From contig CAKMXJ010000039.1 of NCBI GenBank assembly GCA_928724745.1, positions 248,001 to 312,000 of the forward strand: 64,000 bases of DNA, given 5' to 3'. Of this stretch, positions 1-10,439 are shown piece after piece; position 1 is the stretch's first letter, and the number at the start of each line of letters is the position of its first letter. The notes beneath the pieces were generated by a model. The model was not told the origin of the DNA. It ran no database searches and saw only the letters and a list, made by a program, of their open reading frames with translations. Source of the stretch: Anthracocystis setariae. Lineage: Eukaryota; Basidiomycota; Ustilaginomycetes; Ustilaginales; Ustilaginaceae. The translations under genes and the position numbers were made by a program.

Positions 1-2
1 CC

Positions 3-116
3 GACTGGTTCTGGCGTCTCGGAGGGGCCGAAGAGAAGGCAGCCAAGGGGTCGCTCATGGCGTTTCCAGTCGACCGAGCCAATTCACTCCGCTGTGGCTT
101 GAGCTATCCAGCCTGA
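3..116 (+). CDS. possible 3' end of an upstream gene (partial)
   Basis: A frame open from the left edge of the window ends in TGA at 114-116 and encodes about 37 residues beginning DWFWRLGGAEEKAAKGSL. Its composition looks more like protein than the other two forward frames, of which a second one is also open until about base 149. No family is recognisable from so short a piece. It could be the C-terminus of a gene lying to the left, or chance. Confidence 0.25.
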   Translation, partial: DWFWRLGGAEEKAAKGSLMAFPVDRANSLRCGLSYPA

Positions 117-546
117 TGCGCAACTTGACCGTGGGAAAGATGTGAGTGGATCAGAGGACAGCAGCACGATGGCGATGTAGTAAATGGGTCCGAGCAATGT
201 TAGCAGAGCAATTCAGCATGAAAAAAGTCCGTGCTCCTCGCTCGTCACCGAAAAAAAAAAAAAAAAAAAAAAACGCCTCCTGAAAAGGTGGAGTAGCTGC
301 AGTTCCGACGCGCCGCGTTCTGCAGACCAACACAAGAAGGTCGGATCCATCCGACAGAAGCAGGGTCTGGCAGCTTTTTCCTGGCGTAGCCTTCTTTCGG
401 ATGAACCCACCACCCTTTTGACCGATCACCACTACTAGCCACGAAGCTCGCAAGGATATTGCGAGAATGCTACTCGACAGCTGCATCGATGGCTCATAGT
501 GCCGTCTAATCGTCGTATCTTCAAGCATCGAGTCGAGGCAGCTACA
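117..546. other. intergenic region and TFIIIC gene leader
   Basis: No gene seen. It holds a run of 23 A at 251-273 and the presumed promoter and leader of the downstream gene. The coding frame of that gene stays open back to a GTG at 499, but the first ATG is at 547. Confidence 0.6.
251..273 (+). repeat. poly(A) homopolymer tract, 23 nt
   Basis: An uninterrupted run of 23 A in the spacer upstream of the TFIIIC subunit gene. It is one of six long A or T runs in spacers of this window (others at 16290, 17592, 45745, 49478 and 58140). Such tracts often keep nucleosomes out of fungal promoters. Confidence 0.9.
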
Positions 547-3062
547 ATGCACGACCCAACACAGCCGCTCCCAGGCCACGAGAGGATTAGGGCTTGCTCG
601 ATCGCCCTCTCGTCTGGCTCGCAGCTTCTTGGAAATCTCCAATGGTCAGAGCTAGGTCAGGCTCTGGTGGTTACGGATGAAGCTGTCGTCATCCTATCCC
701 CGCTCGCTGGGTTACATCCAACGTTAGCTGATCAGAGCCGTGCTCAAGATGTTGAATCGCATCCCGACTGGCAGGGCCACTTCCCACATACGGTCATCCA
801 GATCAATGTCAAGACCTTTCTCGAGGACGAGCACTGCATACGACGCAGAATGCTGCTCGAATCTGATCACTCGGCTGTGGATCCGAGGTTCGCCAACGTT
901 CAGTGGACTTCGGCCAGCTGGTCAAAAGCTGGCTTGGGACCCCACGGAAGCTGTCTGATCCTCGCTACCACCTCGGAATTCGACCTCTTCGTCCTTGGAG
1001 CACCTCGAAATGCGTGGACGGGTGAGTGGAAGCTGCTGCAATCGGTCGATCCGGGGCCTGTCGTCGATCTCACCGAACTCGACGAGTTTTCATCTGGTCA
1101 CAGTGGAGACAAGGAGGGCTTCAGTCGCGCACGTGCCCTGCTGCGGAAGAAGCAAATGGCAACGGAAGTCCTTTGCGCTGCTTTCATGGACCCTCCAGCA
1201 ACGAGCGATCAAGTCGGATCTTCCAAAAGGTCGGCCTCTCCTCCTCGCACCACTTCCACGTACATTGTTGCCGGCACACGATCCGGTCACATTGCCATTT
1301 GGGATTGTGACATCAGGCTAAATCGCTGCGTTTTCGTGACAGCCTCTTCGGTCAGTAGTACAGCCATCGAGAAGCTCTCCTTGACCACCCAAATTGAAGC
1401 TCGAGCCAAGGACGCACACGCTCGAATCGCCTTCCAAGATGCAAACGGCATCCGAACGTGCGATTTCTACCGCCTCAAGGATCAAGCTTACATCCAGCTT
1501 TCGGCAAGCCCACCCATTCTGGAGCGGTCCTGCTTGGTGTCTGCGTGGCATTGGTATCGCCAACAGCTCATCCTTGCCACCGTCGGCCAAGTCCACGTCT
1601 GCGATACCTGGTCTGGTCGCCGAACCATCTCTGAGCTGGTCACGGACCCAACCAGCGCCTACGATCCCTACTCGCTAGCGATCTGTATCGGTGAATGCTC
1701 TGATCCCCATGCGAGCGTCGATGTAGTCCTTCAGGATCTGCGCCAGTACCGTATACCCTTACAGCAACATACAGAGACCAAGGCAGCTTTGGAACGTCAT
1801 TCCCAATCCGCGACCTATCCGGCTGCTCTCAGCGGCTATCCGCCACTGACCGAGAAACTGCAGCAAAGACACGATCAGCACCAGAATTTCTTGGCTTATC
1901 AAACCGATCCCAGCTCAGACATCACGTCCGCGAGCCTCGTGGGTGCGGTTCTTACAGATGAAAGACTTGCCTTCCTGGGCTACAATGTCTCGGAGACGCT
2001 GCGCTACCAGATGGAGTTGATCAGAAAGCCCCGTGCGGCACCTGCAACGATACTCGATGAGGCACTCGGTCGTCTGCGCCATGACGATGGTGTCCGCACA
2101 TCTCCCTACCTCGTCGCTCGCCTCGTTCTTGCCCTCCGTTCTGCATCTGACGAGCCGGTCGAATTTAGATCCCAGCTTGCGTCTGCAGTCGAGCATCGCT
2201 GGCGCTCCCTGCTCGATGCCTCGTCCAATTCAAGGAACCAGACACCAGAGACCGCAGCTACACATCGTTCGCAGCAGCGCTTGCTGTACATCCTCGCACG
2301 TCGACTACAAGATCAGGATCAGCAACTCTCATCATCCGAGACGCTCATGAGACAGTACAAGGCAAGCGTTCTCTGCGATTGGCTTCACCTTTGGCTTCGA
2401 GAGCTCACAAAGGACATCGCCGGGTCGCAAACTTCGTCCGAAGATCGAAAGCTGCTTCGACGCTTGATGACCGCTGGCCTGATCATACCAAACCATAGCC
2501 GTGAGCTATCCGAAGCATGCAGAAAGGCCTCATCAGCGCTCGACTTGCCTCCACACGATTCGGAAGCAGGAGTAGGTAACGGAAGCATCTCTGTGCTGAC
2601 CGAAGAAACTTGTGTAGCCTGTGAGACCCAGCTGAGCATTTCATGGGATGACGATCAGCAAAACTTTGGATGGGCCAAGTGTCAAACTGGTCATGTTTGG
2701 CGTAAGTATCACCCTTTGACCCTTCAAATCATCGTGACCAGCGTTGATGCTTCGCAGTGCTTTCATCTTCGAAGCGCTGTGTAGCCTGCCGTCGATGATC
2801 GTTCCCCTTTCCATCCAGCGCGATCGGGCGCCGGCGGAGTCATCTCAACCTCTTACTGACCTCATCATTTTCTGTTCTTGACTCTGCAGCCCGCTGCTCG
2901 GTGACTCTGGCGACAGTGTCGGACCGCGAAGTGCGCGTGTGCACTGCCTGCTGGGCCAAGTCTTTAGCGCCCCACCCGTCTGGACAGAGCCCGTGGCAGA
3001 CATGGATGCTGGAAGATGCAACTCGGTGTCTGTATTGCGGGAGCTGTTGGATCCTCCGCTGA
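547..3062 (+). CDS. RNA polymerase III factor TFIIIC zinc-finger subunit (TFIIIC90/Sfc9-like)
   Basis: Exons 547-2701 and 2890-3062 give 775 residues; the intron has GTAAGT at 2702 and CTGCAG before 2890. The N-terminal two thirds resemble the WD-repeat-like delta domain of TFIIIC subunits. The C-terminus carries a Cys-rich zinc-finger region: a CVAC pair near residues 689-692, then GHVWPRC, VCTACW and CLYCGSCW at the very end. GHVWPRC only forms after splicing, because the W-P junction spans the intron; this supports the model. TFIIIC binds the A and B boxes of tRNA genes in the nucleus and recruits TFIIIB. The start is the first ATG in frame; the frame extends upstream only to non-ATG codons. 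The family call rests on the C-terminal finger and length. I am fairly sure of the family, less of the exact subunit name. Confidence 0.78.
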
Positions 3063-3609
3063 ATCTCGCGGCTCAACATCGTCCGGCGACGAACTTGCAA
3101 TGTGCACGCCGCCCGACATCGGACAGCGGCTAGGTATCAACCCAACATGGACACGAGGTTGGCGGACTGCACTGAGCTCGAGCCTGCGATTCCTACCAGT
3201 AGTACGGATTTCAGCCTAATTTGATTCTTTTGTTTTATTTTTCTCAACTTGTTCGGGGTCTTACCCGGCAGCCGTCATGTCACACGATCACAGCTTGTAT
3301 GCAATGTGTGTAAAGGCAGTGGATTCCAGGGAAGAGAGAGATCCGGCGATGACCTTGACTATATACATGAGGAGCGAAGCGACGAGTGTACGATGAGACA
3401 GAGGCCACGGAATAAGCTTGGCAGACGCTGACTAAGCGGTAGTCACGTCCACAAGTGACTCGTCACCTGAGGTGCAAGAGTCCACGCTAAGAACGTTTAA
3501 TATTACTCTGGCGTCGCTCGTTTCAAGATAAGGATCCGAGTTGCTGTTGCGTGCTACGCCAAGGCTCCACCTCTCTCACCATCAGCATCCTTTCCGATCA
3601 TCTGGCAAC
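3063..3609. other. intergenic region
   Basis: 3' flank of the TFIIIC gene and promoter of the glutamine amidotransferase. There is a T-rich patch at about 3221-3250 and no recognisable gene or RNA. Confidence 0.6.
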
Positions 3610-4584
3610 ATGGTGCAACAACCCAAGAAGAAGATTGTTTCGATCGCAGTGCTCGTCTGTGGTACACCGCCAGACAATGTGGTTGCGACCAAGGGAGACT
3701 ACACCAAGATCTACCCGCGCTTTCTGCAGGAGTCGCTCAATACGATCAAACGTCATCCATGGCAGCCTCACGTGGAGCTGCACGTTCGATGCTATGATGT
3801 GGTCGACAAGATGGAGTATCCGGACGAGGGACAGCTTGGAGATGGGCTTTGGGATGCGGTGATGATCACGGGTTCGGCGTCTTCGGCGTATCTTGATTTG
3901 GAGTGGACTGAGAAGCTTGCCGCTTTCCTGAGGCAGACAGCCGAGAACCATCCTCTGGTGAGGTTGATTGGAATCTGCTATGGACATCAGATCCTGTCGC
4001 GGGCTTTCGACGGTATCGTTCAGGCCAATCCCAAGGGTTGGGAACTGGGTACTACCTCCTGCAAGCTCACTGACCAGGGAAGAGAACTGCTCGGATACGA
4101 TGAACCGGAAGATGGCGATCAGATGGCTATCCAACAAGTCCACCGAGACCACGTCCTCGACCTGCCTCCCGACTTCAACGGTGAATCGTTTGAAAACCTC
4201 GCCTCGACCGACATCTCGCCCATCCAATCGCTCATCCTCCGATACCCAACCGAAGCACCCCCCCTCCCCTCCACCGCCCAAACTTCAGCCTACATGGCCT
4301 TCGACATCGAAGACTCCGGCACAGCCTCGTCCGGACCCAACCCGCTCCGATCTCTCCACGTCCTCACCTTCCAAGGCCATCCAGAATTCGACCGCGAAAT
4401 CGTCGAGGGCATCATCGAGGTCCGCTCGGTGAAAGGCATCGTCACGGGCGAACTCAGGGAGAGATCGCTGGAAAACGCAAAGAAACCCCACGATGGTCTC
4501 AAACTCGGCCGTGCCATCCTAGCCATGCTCGGCGTCGAACCAGCCCGCACCGAAACGGGAGAGGCCATGATCAACATCCAGTAA
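3610..4584 (+). CDS. class I glutamine amidotransferase-like protein
   Basis: Single exon, 324 residues. The nucleophile elbow GICYGHQ places the catalytic Cys at residue 123, and the His-Glu pair of the triad is in the motif FQGHPEF near residues 255-260. The whole protein is one GATase domain of the kind found in small fungal proteins related to yeast YLR126C and to the GMP-synthase amidotransferase domain. It has no synthetase domain attached, so its ammonia acceptor or its true substrate (possibly a gamma-glutamyl compound) is unknown. The protein is probably cytosolic; no signal peptide or membrane segment is visible. The ATG at 3610 was chosen because the longer frame begins with TTG at 3541 and its first 23 residues do not look like protein. 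The gene stands alone, with its own 0.5 kb upstream spacer. Confidence 0.85.
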   Translation: MVQQPKKKIVSIAVLVCGTPPDNVVATKGDYTKIYPRFLQESLNTIKRHPWQPHVELHVRCYDVVDKMEYPDEGQLGDGLWDAVMITGSASSAYLDLEWTEKLAAFLRQTAENHPLVRLIGICYGHQILSRAFDGIVQANPKGWELGTTSCKLTDQGRELLGYDEPEDGDQMAIQQVHRDHVLDLPPDFNGESFENLASTDISPIQSLILRYPTEAPPLPSTAQTSAYMAFDIEDSGTASSGPNPLRSLHVLTFQGHPEFDREIVEGIIEVRSVKGIVTGELRERSLENAKKPHDGLKLGRAILAMLGVEPARTETGEAMINIQ

Positions 4585-4890
4585 TCAGCATACAGTCACG
4601 AATAATGCACGCTTGAGACACTCGGGAATTTGCTCGAATCCATCTATTCAAAAGCGCTTACGAGGAAGGTTGACAAAGTCGATCACATGGGACAGTCAAA
4701 GTTGAGAGGGAGAAGCCTAGGTTCGGCACAGTCGGACTGGCCAGGTATCGGGCTGAGGATGGTATGAGGTCACGCACAGTCAGCGTGATGGGGTGATTGA
4801 AACGTCCAAAAGCCGGAAACGCAGGAGAATAGTGAGCACCGCAAACCGACTGTCGATGACAGGTGGGAATGGTTTGTGCAAAAAGGGTGC
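4585..4890. other. convergent 3' flanks
   Basis: Spacer between the converging amidotransferase and DnaJ genes. Nothing beyond presumed 3' untranslated sequence is seen. Confidence 0.6.
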
Positions 4891-6357
4891 TTAGGTCGAC
4901 GAAGTCGCATTTGGAGCAGGGGCAGCGCCTGAGCTTGGCGTAGTCGAACCGCCGGCCTTCTGCGCCTTCTTGCCCTTCTTCTTGTTCTTGCCCGCAGCTT
5001 CGGCAACAAGACGCTCGAGCTCGCGTCGCTCATCGTCGCCTTCGTCGGGCTGGACGGCCTTGTAGATCATACCGAGGAACAAGATGGCTTGAGCTCGGTT
5101 GAAGAGCACCTTGTCCGGTACGCCTTTCTCGTTGAGCACCTTATCGCATACCTGACGCAGGATGCCCGAGATCTCGAATCGAGTTCCTCTCCATGTGGCG
5201 AGCAGCATCTTGCCACTCATGTCCTGCTCGAGCGCGCGCAGCTCGTCCTCGGGGATTTCGCCCTTCTCCTGGCGGCGCGCCAGCTCGTCCATGGAGGCTT
5301 TGACGTTGAGAGCCGAGCCAAGCATACCCCACGTCTCCTTGACCACGGCTCCTCGCTCCTTCATGCGGCTCATGAACCCACCAAAGCCGAGAAGGCTGTG
5401 TTTCTTCGTCTTGATCCAGGTGGTCGCCTTCATGACGTAGATGTTGCCAATGGCATGCAGAAGCTCTACGCCGAAAGATTCGAGCTTGAGATCTTCGGCT
5501 TCTTCCTTCATCTTGCGCTCGAAGATTTGCGTTTCCGAGTCGTCCTTGTCGCCGGGCTTGCGAGCTTCGACAAAGGGTCGGATGCGGTCCTTGAGCTTCT
5601 GTGAAAGCTCTTCGACCCGTTTGCGCTCGTTTTCCTCCTTCTCCTTCTCGAGCTCCTCCAGCTTCGCCTTCTGCTCCGGCGTCAATTTCTGCTTCTGCTT
5701 TGCGTCCTCCTTGCGTTTTGCTTCCGCAGCTTCTTCGGGAGTGGCACCGGCTTCCTCTGCCTTCTGTGCGGCAGCTTTGCCGGCTGCAGCGGCTTCATAG
5801 TGTGGATCGGACTCGGAGTACACAGGAGCGGGATCGTCGGCATTGGCATTCGCCTTCTTGTGCTCGGCCTTCATCTGAGCCTCGAGCTCCTCCTTCTCCT
5901 CTTCCGTCATCATGATCTCGGATGCCTTTCCAAAGTCCTTGATGAGGCTGATCTCGCCGATGAGATCCATAAAGCGCTCGCCGCCAAAGAGACTGCCGAA
6001 CATGTCGGTCGCCTCCTTCAGACCGACTTCGTCTGTGGGCTTCTTTTTGCCATACTTGTCGTACTCCGCTCGCAGATGGTTATCGCTGAGAACGCGGTAA
6101 GCCTCGCCGATCATCTTGAACGTCTCCTCGTCGCCGCCCTTGTCGGGGTGGTTCTTGATCGCAGCTTTGCGGTACGCCTTTTTCAGTTCAAGGTCGGTAG
6201 CGTCGCCGCGAACGCCGAGGAGATCGTAGTACTCCATATCGACGATTTTGGCGCCATCTCGTGAGATTTCCCGAGGGGTGGTTGGCTCGTTTTTGGCTGG
6301 CTCGGCGCTGGCGGCATGCGACGGTGTCGGCATCGATGTTGAAGCTTCGTCCGCCAT
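4891..6357 (-). CDS. DnaJ protein with X-domain-like C-terminus (Caj1/Djp1 type)
   Basis: Single exon, 488 residues, ATG at 6357. A J domain covers roughly residues 41-105 with the HPD motif at residues 70-72, which stimulates Hsp70 ATPase. No glycine-rich or Cys-rich zinc region follows, so this is not a Ydj1-type DnaJ. Instead there is a long charged, probably coiled-coil stretch (about residues 145-265, rich in Glu, Lys and Ala) and then a conserved C-terminal region (about 270-450) like the X-domain of yeast Caj1 and Djp1. Djp1 assists peroxisomal and mitochondrial import and Caj1 is plasma-membrane associated, so a cytosolic cochaperone role in organelle targeting is likely but inferred. 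A second DnaJ gene of a different class lies at 34355-35686. Confidence 0.88.
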   Translation of the reverse strand: MADEASTSMPTPSHAASAEPAKNEPTTPREISRDGAKIVDMEYYDLLGVRGDATDLELKKAYRKAAIKNHPDKGGDEETFKMIGEAYRVLSDNHLRAEYDKYGKKKPTDEVGLKEATDMFGSLFGGERFMDLIGEISLIKDFGKASEIMMTEEEKEELEAQMKAEHKKANANADDPAPVYSESDPHYEAAAAGKAAAQKAEEAGATPEEAAEAKRKEDAKQKQKLTPEQKAKLEELEKEKEENERKRVEELSQKLKDRIRPFVEARKPGDKDDSETQIFERKMKEEAEDLKLESFGVELLHAIGNIYVMKATTWIKTKKHSLLGFGGFMSRMKERGAVVKETWGMLGSALNVKASMDELARRQEKGEIPEDELRALEQDMSGKMLLATWRGTRFEISGILRQVCDKVLNEKGVPDKVLFNRAQAILFLGMIYKAVQPDEGDDERRELERLVAEAAGKNKKKGKKAQKAGGSTTPSSGAAPAPNATSST

Positions 6358-6652
6358 GATTGCTCGATCTGGTCTTGGTGTTGCTCGGTTGCTAAATGGC
6401 TGGTCCAGGGCAGCGATGGATCTGTGGGTGTTTGTGTTGGATACGATCTACTCTCTGGAGCGCTGCAGAGGCTGGTTGGATTGTGGATGGGATGTGTGGT
6501 CGTGAAGAAACAGGCGAAAGTCGGGTAAGGTCGACAGAATACTGTAGCCTGTCTTGGCAAGTCTAGTCCAAACCAACGAGCTATCTTTGGGCTACACTGA
6601 ATTTGTCTGGGTTGCGTGTTCCAATCGGGCTGTGCATCATTACTCTGGCAGC

Positions 6653-6669
6653 ACTGTACTGTACTGTAC
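6653..6669 (+). repeat. short TGTAC/CAGTA array
   Basis: ACTGTACTGTACTGTAC, three tandem copies of a 5-base unit. The same unit recurs in spacers at 15613, 15793, 17271, 17914, 30461 and 43618. Its role is unknown. Confidence 0.7.
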
Positions 6670-6886
6670 GATGAAATCACAGCTGAGCACCGCATGCAAA
6701 TCTGCCTCGGAAGTCGGCTGCCGTGTTGGTTCGCAAGCGGCCCGAGTTTTTTTTTGCAGCCCTTCAAAGTCGAAAAAATAGCAAAGTCGACTCCCTTCGA
6801 GGTCTTCGCAGGAAAATCGCAAATGAAGGTCGGATGTCCATGAATGTGCGCAAAAACAGCTTCCAGAAGCGCAGTCGTCGCCTGAG

Positions 6887-6894
6887 TATATATT
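6887..6894 (+). promoter_or_regulatory. TATA-like box of the U2 snRNA gene
   Basis: TATATATT lies about 30-40 bases upstream of the inferred U2 5' end, the distance expected for a TATA element. The assignment depends on the U2 call. Confidence 0.6.
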
Positions 6895-6925
6895 CCCAAG
6901 GTCCGCACGCCTCCCTTGGGCCGAA

Positions 6926-7192
6926 ACGTCACTCTTCTGGCCTATTGTAAGTCTGCCCCATAGCTCTGCGACAACGCTTTCCCTTCGAAGAAATTGGCTT
7001 CTGACTGTATTCGCATTCCTCTCTTTCACTGCCGCGATTCTCAATCATACAGGGCTTAGATCATGTGTAGTATCTGTTCTAAATAGATTGACATCTATTT
7101 CTCCTCGCTCCGGCGAGGAATCTATTGTCATACACTTTTTCCTTGCGGGGGGTCACCGCTCAGGTGCTTGCATCTCGGGACCTCGAGGATGT
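6926..7192 (+). ncRNA. U2: U2 spliceosomal snRNA gene, split by an intron
   Basis: Exon 2 begins at 7053 and carries the nearly invariant U2 segment GTGTAGTATCTGTTCT (7065-7080), including GUAGUA at 7067-7072, which pairs with intron branch points. It is followed by a perfect 8-bp stem IIa (7081-7088 with 7093-7100, loop TGAC) and a perfect 7-bp stem IIb (7102-7108 with 7113-7119). Next come a U-rich Sm-like site at about 7134-7142 and a stem IV candidate (7159-7165 with 7180-7187, loop containing UUGCA). The 5' part of U2 is missing directly upstream but is found 106 bases away: TCTTCTGGCCTATT ends at 6946 and is followed by GTAAGT. Joining 6946 to 7053 gives TCTGGCC-TATT-GGCTTAGA, the canonical stem-loop I with one bulged U. 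The 5' end (6926) and 3' end (7192) are estimates from structure and from the TATA position. Confidence 0.92.
6947..7052 (+). other. GT-AG intron inside the U2 snRNA gene
   Basis: It starts GTAAGT and ends ATACAG, 106 bases long, a size like the protein-gene introns here. A CTGAC branch-point candidate lies at 7001-7005 and a CTCAA at 7040-7044. It sits exactly between the UAUU loop and the 3' strand of U2 stem-loop I, and its removal restores the U2 sequence. Confidence 0.85.
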
Positions 7193-7864
7193 CCTTGGCC
7201 CTACACTTCCGCCTTGGGACGTCCGCCGTTCTCTTTTTTTCAATTCGCTTGGTTATGTAATCGTGTGTAATCATATGATTCGTGTAATCCTGGAAGCTGC
7301 GCATTCTTGTTTTGCGAGTCGATTTGGGTGGCTACTTTTTCGTGAATTGTGTTGAAATTGGCTAGAAATGATGGCCACAAAACGAAGACCAAAAATTTCA
7401 CCAGGCACGCGGACATGTATCAAAGTAGTGGCGCGTAAGCTTGCGACCCACATGCTAGCTCATTTGTAGCAACTGCCCAACATGACTTCAACAGACGCAA
7501 GCGTCATTGTGAATCGACATCCAGTCCCCTGATGGCCAAACAAACTGGTCCAGGGACGCCGGCGTGGTCTCAAAATCGCGCCAACTGAGCCTGGAAGAGC
7601 AGATCGGACTGTCGGTCGGACTTTGTTTTAGAGGCAATCCGACTCCACGAAACAAACACACACACCGCACGCGATTTGCGCCTTTCGCGTTGAGCCAAAT
7701 TCCTCGCGCAGCCAAATGTTACACTTTGAAGACTTTCTCAAGCCAGCCATGGTCCGCGCTCTTTTTGCAGCTTCGCAGCAAACTTCACGTCCTCATCAAC
7801 GCTCACCGACACCACCATCCCATCGGAACATCCGAACGTCTGTTCTGTCCGGATAAACGCAACG
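7193..7864. other. intergenic region, U2 3' flank and PIF1 promoter
   Basis: No gene seen. GGATGTCC at 7187-7194 can pair with GGGACGTCC just past 7215, so the U2 transcript could extend somewhat beyond the stated end. The rest is presumed promoter of the helicase gene. Confidence 0.55.
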
Positions 7865-10000
7865 ATGTATGCGAAAAGCAACACATACAGCGGGTCGAGC
7901 GAACGCCCTCAGGTGCGATCGGCGCTAGGTTCTCTCAAGCGATCGTGGTCCGGAAACCAGCATGACCTCGGATCTACTTCCACGGCGCCGGACAGCAAAG
8001 CAGCTCGAAGCAGCACCCTTCCGCAGTCTAGCCAAGAGGTCTTCTACGAGTGGTCTGACTCGCCCTCGCCGCCACCGACTCGAGCCAAGCTCAGCGACAC
8101 TCGGGCCGATTCTGACAAGGAGAATGCTGGCTCCGGACCATCAGACAAGAAGGCCAGAATAGATACGGTGCCTGTCGCGTCAAAGTCGTCGATCACCAAG
8201 ATCCAGTCTAGCAGTGGCTTTGTCCCCGCTTCGAGTATTCATCGAGCCAGCACATCCACCATGTCACACCGCACATCCTCCCATCCCTCCAACAGTTTCG
8301 ACCTTGCCACTCAGTTCTCCTACGATCGAGCTCAAGCCAAACACGGTCACAACGCCCAAGCGGCGACCAGCGCGAGCCACAGAGCTTCCAAGCAGCAGCA
8401 GAGTACTAGCACGCCATCCACATCGGCGCCTTCGTCGTCTAGACTGTCCGCACGCACCTCATCCGCACCGGCCATGCCATGGATGAAGACGGCGACCCAG
8501 CTTAAGAACGAGCGGCGTCAAGACCCCACCGCGTTCCGAGCCAGTGCGCTTGTGTCTCCAAGCGAGTCAAGCAGCGGCCGAAACTCGCCTTCAGCCCTGG
8601 ATCCAGCCAACAAAAAGAATGTCAACAAGATCTTCCTCTCTGCGGAGCAGCGCAAGGTGCTCGAAATGGTGGTCGAGGACAGCAAGAGTGTCTTTTTCAC
8701 AGGTTCGGCTGGTACAGGTAAATCCGTGCTACTGAGGGAGATCATTCGCGAGCTGCGTCGAAAGCATGCAAAGAGGCCAGAGTCGGTTGCCGTCACCGCA
8801 TCCACCGGTATTGCAGCATGCAACATCGGAGGTGTCACCATCCACAGCTTTGCCGGCATCGGACTAGGCAAAGAGACGGCTGCTCAGCTCGTCAACAAGG
8901 TCCGTAAGAACCGCAAGGCAGTGGCCCGCTGGCAACGTACCCAGGTGCTGATCATCGATGAGATCTCCATGGTCGATCCTGCGCTGCTGGACAAGTTGGA
9001 AGAGATTGCGAGGCTGTTGCGCAAAAAGCCCGACAAGCCCTTTGGTGGCATCCAAATTGTGATCACCGGCGACTTTTTCCAGCTGCCTCCCGTCAATCCA
9101 GGCGGAAGCGTCACCTTCGCATTCGATGCCCAATGTTGGAACAGGGTTGTGCAGCACAAAGTCAACCTGACCCAAGTCTTCCGACAAAAGGACGAGTCGT
9201 TTGTGACCATGCTCAACGAGATGCGCTTCGGCACCATCTCGCAAAAGACCATTGAAGCATTCAAGAGACTCGAACGCGCGCCACAGTACGACGCGGACAT
9301 CGTTCCAACCGAGCTCTTTCCCATTCGTACGCAGGTGGATCAAGCCAACATGGAGCGCCTCAACGCGCTTCAAACCGAGAGCCAGAGCTACCGTGCACAG
9401 GATGGGGGAACGCTCGTGGGCGAGGCGCGCGAGCGGGTGTTGCAGAACTCGATCGCCTTGCCTGTCTTGCACCTCAAGAAAGGTGCGCAGGTCATGCTGA
9501 TCAAGAACATCGACGACATGCTCGTCAACGGCTCCATTGGAAAGGTGATCGACTTTGTGGATGAGAACGAGTACGAGAAGTCCGTCAGCCTTATGGACAT
9601 GGCAGAGCCTCGAGACAAGGAGCGAGAGAAGACCGCCGCAATCTCGACACGCAAATTCCCTCTGGTCCGCTTGCATTTGCCCAACGGCGGCACGAGGGAC
9701 TACTATGCTCGACCTGAGACCTGGAAGACTGAGCTTCCAGATGGAGAGGTCCAGGCATCGAGGACGCAAGTTCCCCTCATTTTGGCGTGGGCCATGTCGA
9801 TTCACAAATCGCAGGGGCAGACGCTGCCCTGCTGCAAGATCAATCTGAATCGCGTCTTTGAGAAAGGCCAAGCATACGTCGCCTTGTCCCGAGCGACGTC
9901 CTTAGAAGGTTTGCAAGTGATTGGGTTTAGAGCGGACAAGGTGATGGCCCATCCGCGGGTGATTCAGTGGAGTCGGTCGTTGATGGCCTTGAGCAATTAG
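7865..10000 (+). CDS. PIF1: PIF1-family 5'-3' DNA helicase
   Basis: Single exon, 711 residues. About 255 N-terminal residues are Ser- and Pro-rich and probably disordered; a mitochondrial or nuclear targeting role of this part is possible but not shown. The helicase core follows: Walker A GSAGTGKS near residues 280-287, a TGIAACNIGG segment, Walker B LIIDEIS near 362, the GDFFQLPPV motif, and at the end HKSQGQT near 647 and YVALSRAT, both typical of superfamily 1B PIF1 proteins. PIF1 unwinds DNA 5' to 3', removes telomerase from ends, resolves G-quadruplexes and supports mitochondrial DNA upkeep. The core is complete and no catalytic motif is missing. The start is the first ATG of the frame. 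Confidence 0.95.
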   Translation: MYAKSNTYSGSSERPQVRSALGSLKRSWSGNQHDLGSTSTAPDSKAARSSTLPQSSQEVFYEWSDSPSPPPTRAKLSDTRADSDKENAGSGPSDKKARIDTVPVASKSSITKIQSSSGFVPASSIHRASTSTMSHRTSSHPSNSFDLATQFSYDRAQAKHGHNAQAATSASHRASKQQQSTSTPSTSAPSSSRLSARTSSAPAMPWMKTATQLKNERRQDPTAFRASALVSPSESSSGRNSPSALDPANKKNVNKIFLSAEQRKVLEMVVEDSKSVFFTGSAGTGKSVLLREIIRELRRKHAKRPESVAVTASTGIAACNIGGVTIHSFAGIGLGKETAAQLVNKVRKNRKAVARWQRTQVLIIDEISMVDPALLDKLEEIARLLRKKPDKPFGGIQIVITGDFFQLPPVNPGGSVTFAFDAQCWNRVVQHKVNLTQVFRQKDESFVTMLNEMRFGTISQKTIEAFKRLERAPQYDADIVPTELFPIRTQVDQANMERLNALQTESQSYRAQDGGTLVGEARERVLQNSIALPVLHLKKGAQVMLIKNIDDMLVNGSIGKVIDFVDENEYEKSVSLMDMAEPRDKEREKTAAISTRKFPLVRLHLPNGGTRDYYARPETWKTELPDGEVQASRTQVPLILAWAMSIHKSQGQTLPCCKINLNRVFEKGQAYVALSRATSLEGLQVIGFRADKVMAHPRVIQWSRSLMALSN

Positions 10001-10439
10001 GTTCTGCGATCGGCGGTCAAGGTGTCTTTATCATACCATTTATGCTCATAGGAGCAAATGCAATGCATAGCAAACCATCAGCACACGACTGAAGCAGTCC
10101 TGAGTAGACTTGGGTTGGCGACGAAAGAAGGTGCTTTATGAAATGAGAGCCAAGAAATCCGTCCGCATGAAGTGATAGAAACCGTGAAATTAGCCGTTGC
10201 AGAGTGTGACTCGGAAGTCAACCCGAACCAAGAATATAATTTACTTATATGAAGGCTGCAACCTTTTCAAAAATCCAATCGCAAACGGCGGCGTGCGAGC
10301 CCAGACGGATACATAGCCGCGCAGGCTCAGTTCTTCCCGAAGGCTCATCCGAATTTAAGTAGCTCCATCTGCTCAACCTCCCATCCTTTCTTGTCCTATC
10401 GCGTGTAGCATCCTTGCGAAACAGAGTGCCTTGTCCATC
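10001..10439. other. intergenic region
   Basis: Spacer between PIF1 and the PLP enzyme. A TATA-like AT-rich patch lies at about 10231-10250. No gene seen. Confidence 0.6.

Larger units (their letters stand above)
6358..6925. other. divergent spacer between DnaJ and U2 genes
   Basis: It holds the DnaJ promoter on the minus side and the U2 promoter on the plus side. A short array ACTGTACTGTACTGTAC lies at 6653-6669 and the U2 TATA-like box at 6887-6894. No protein gene is supported. Confidence 0.6.
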
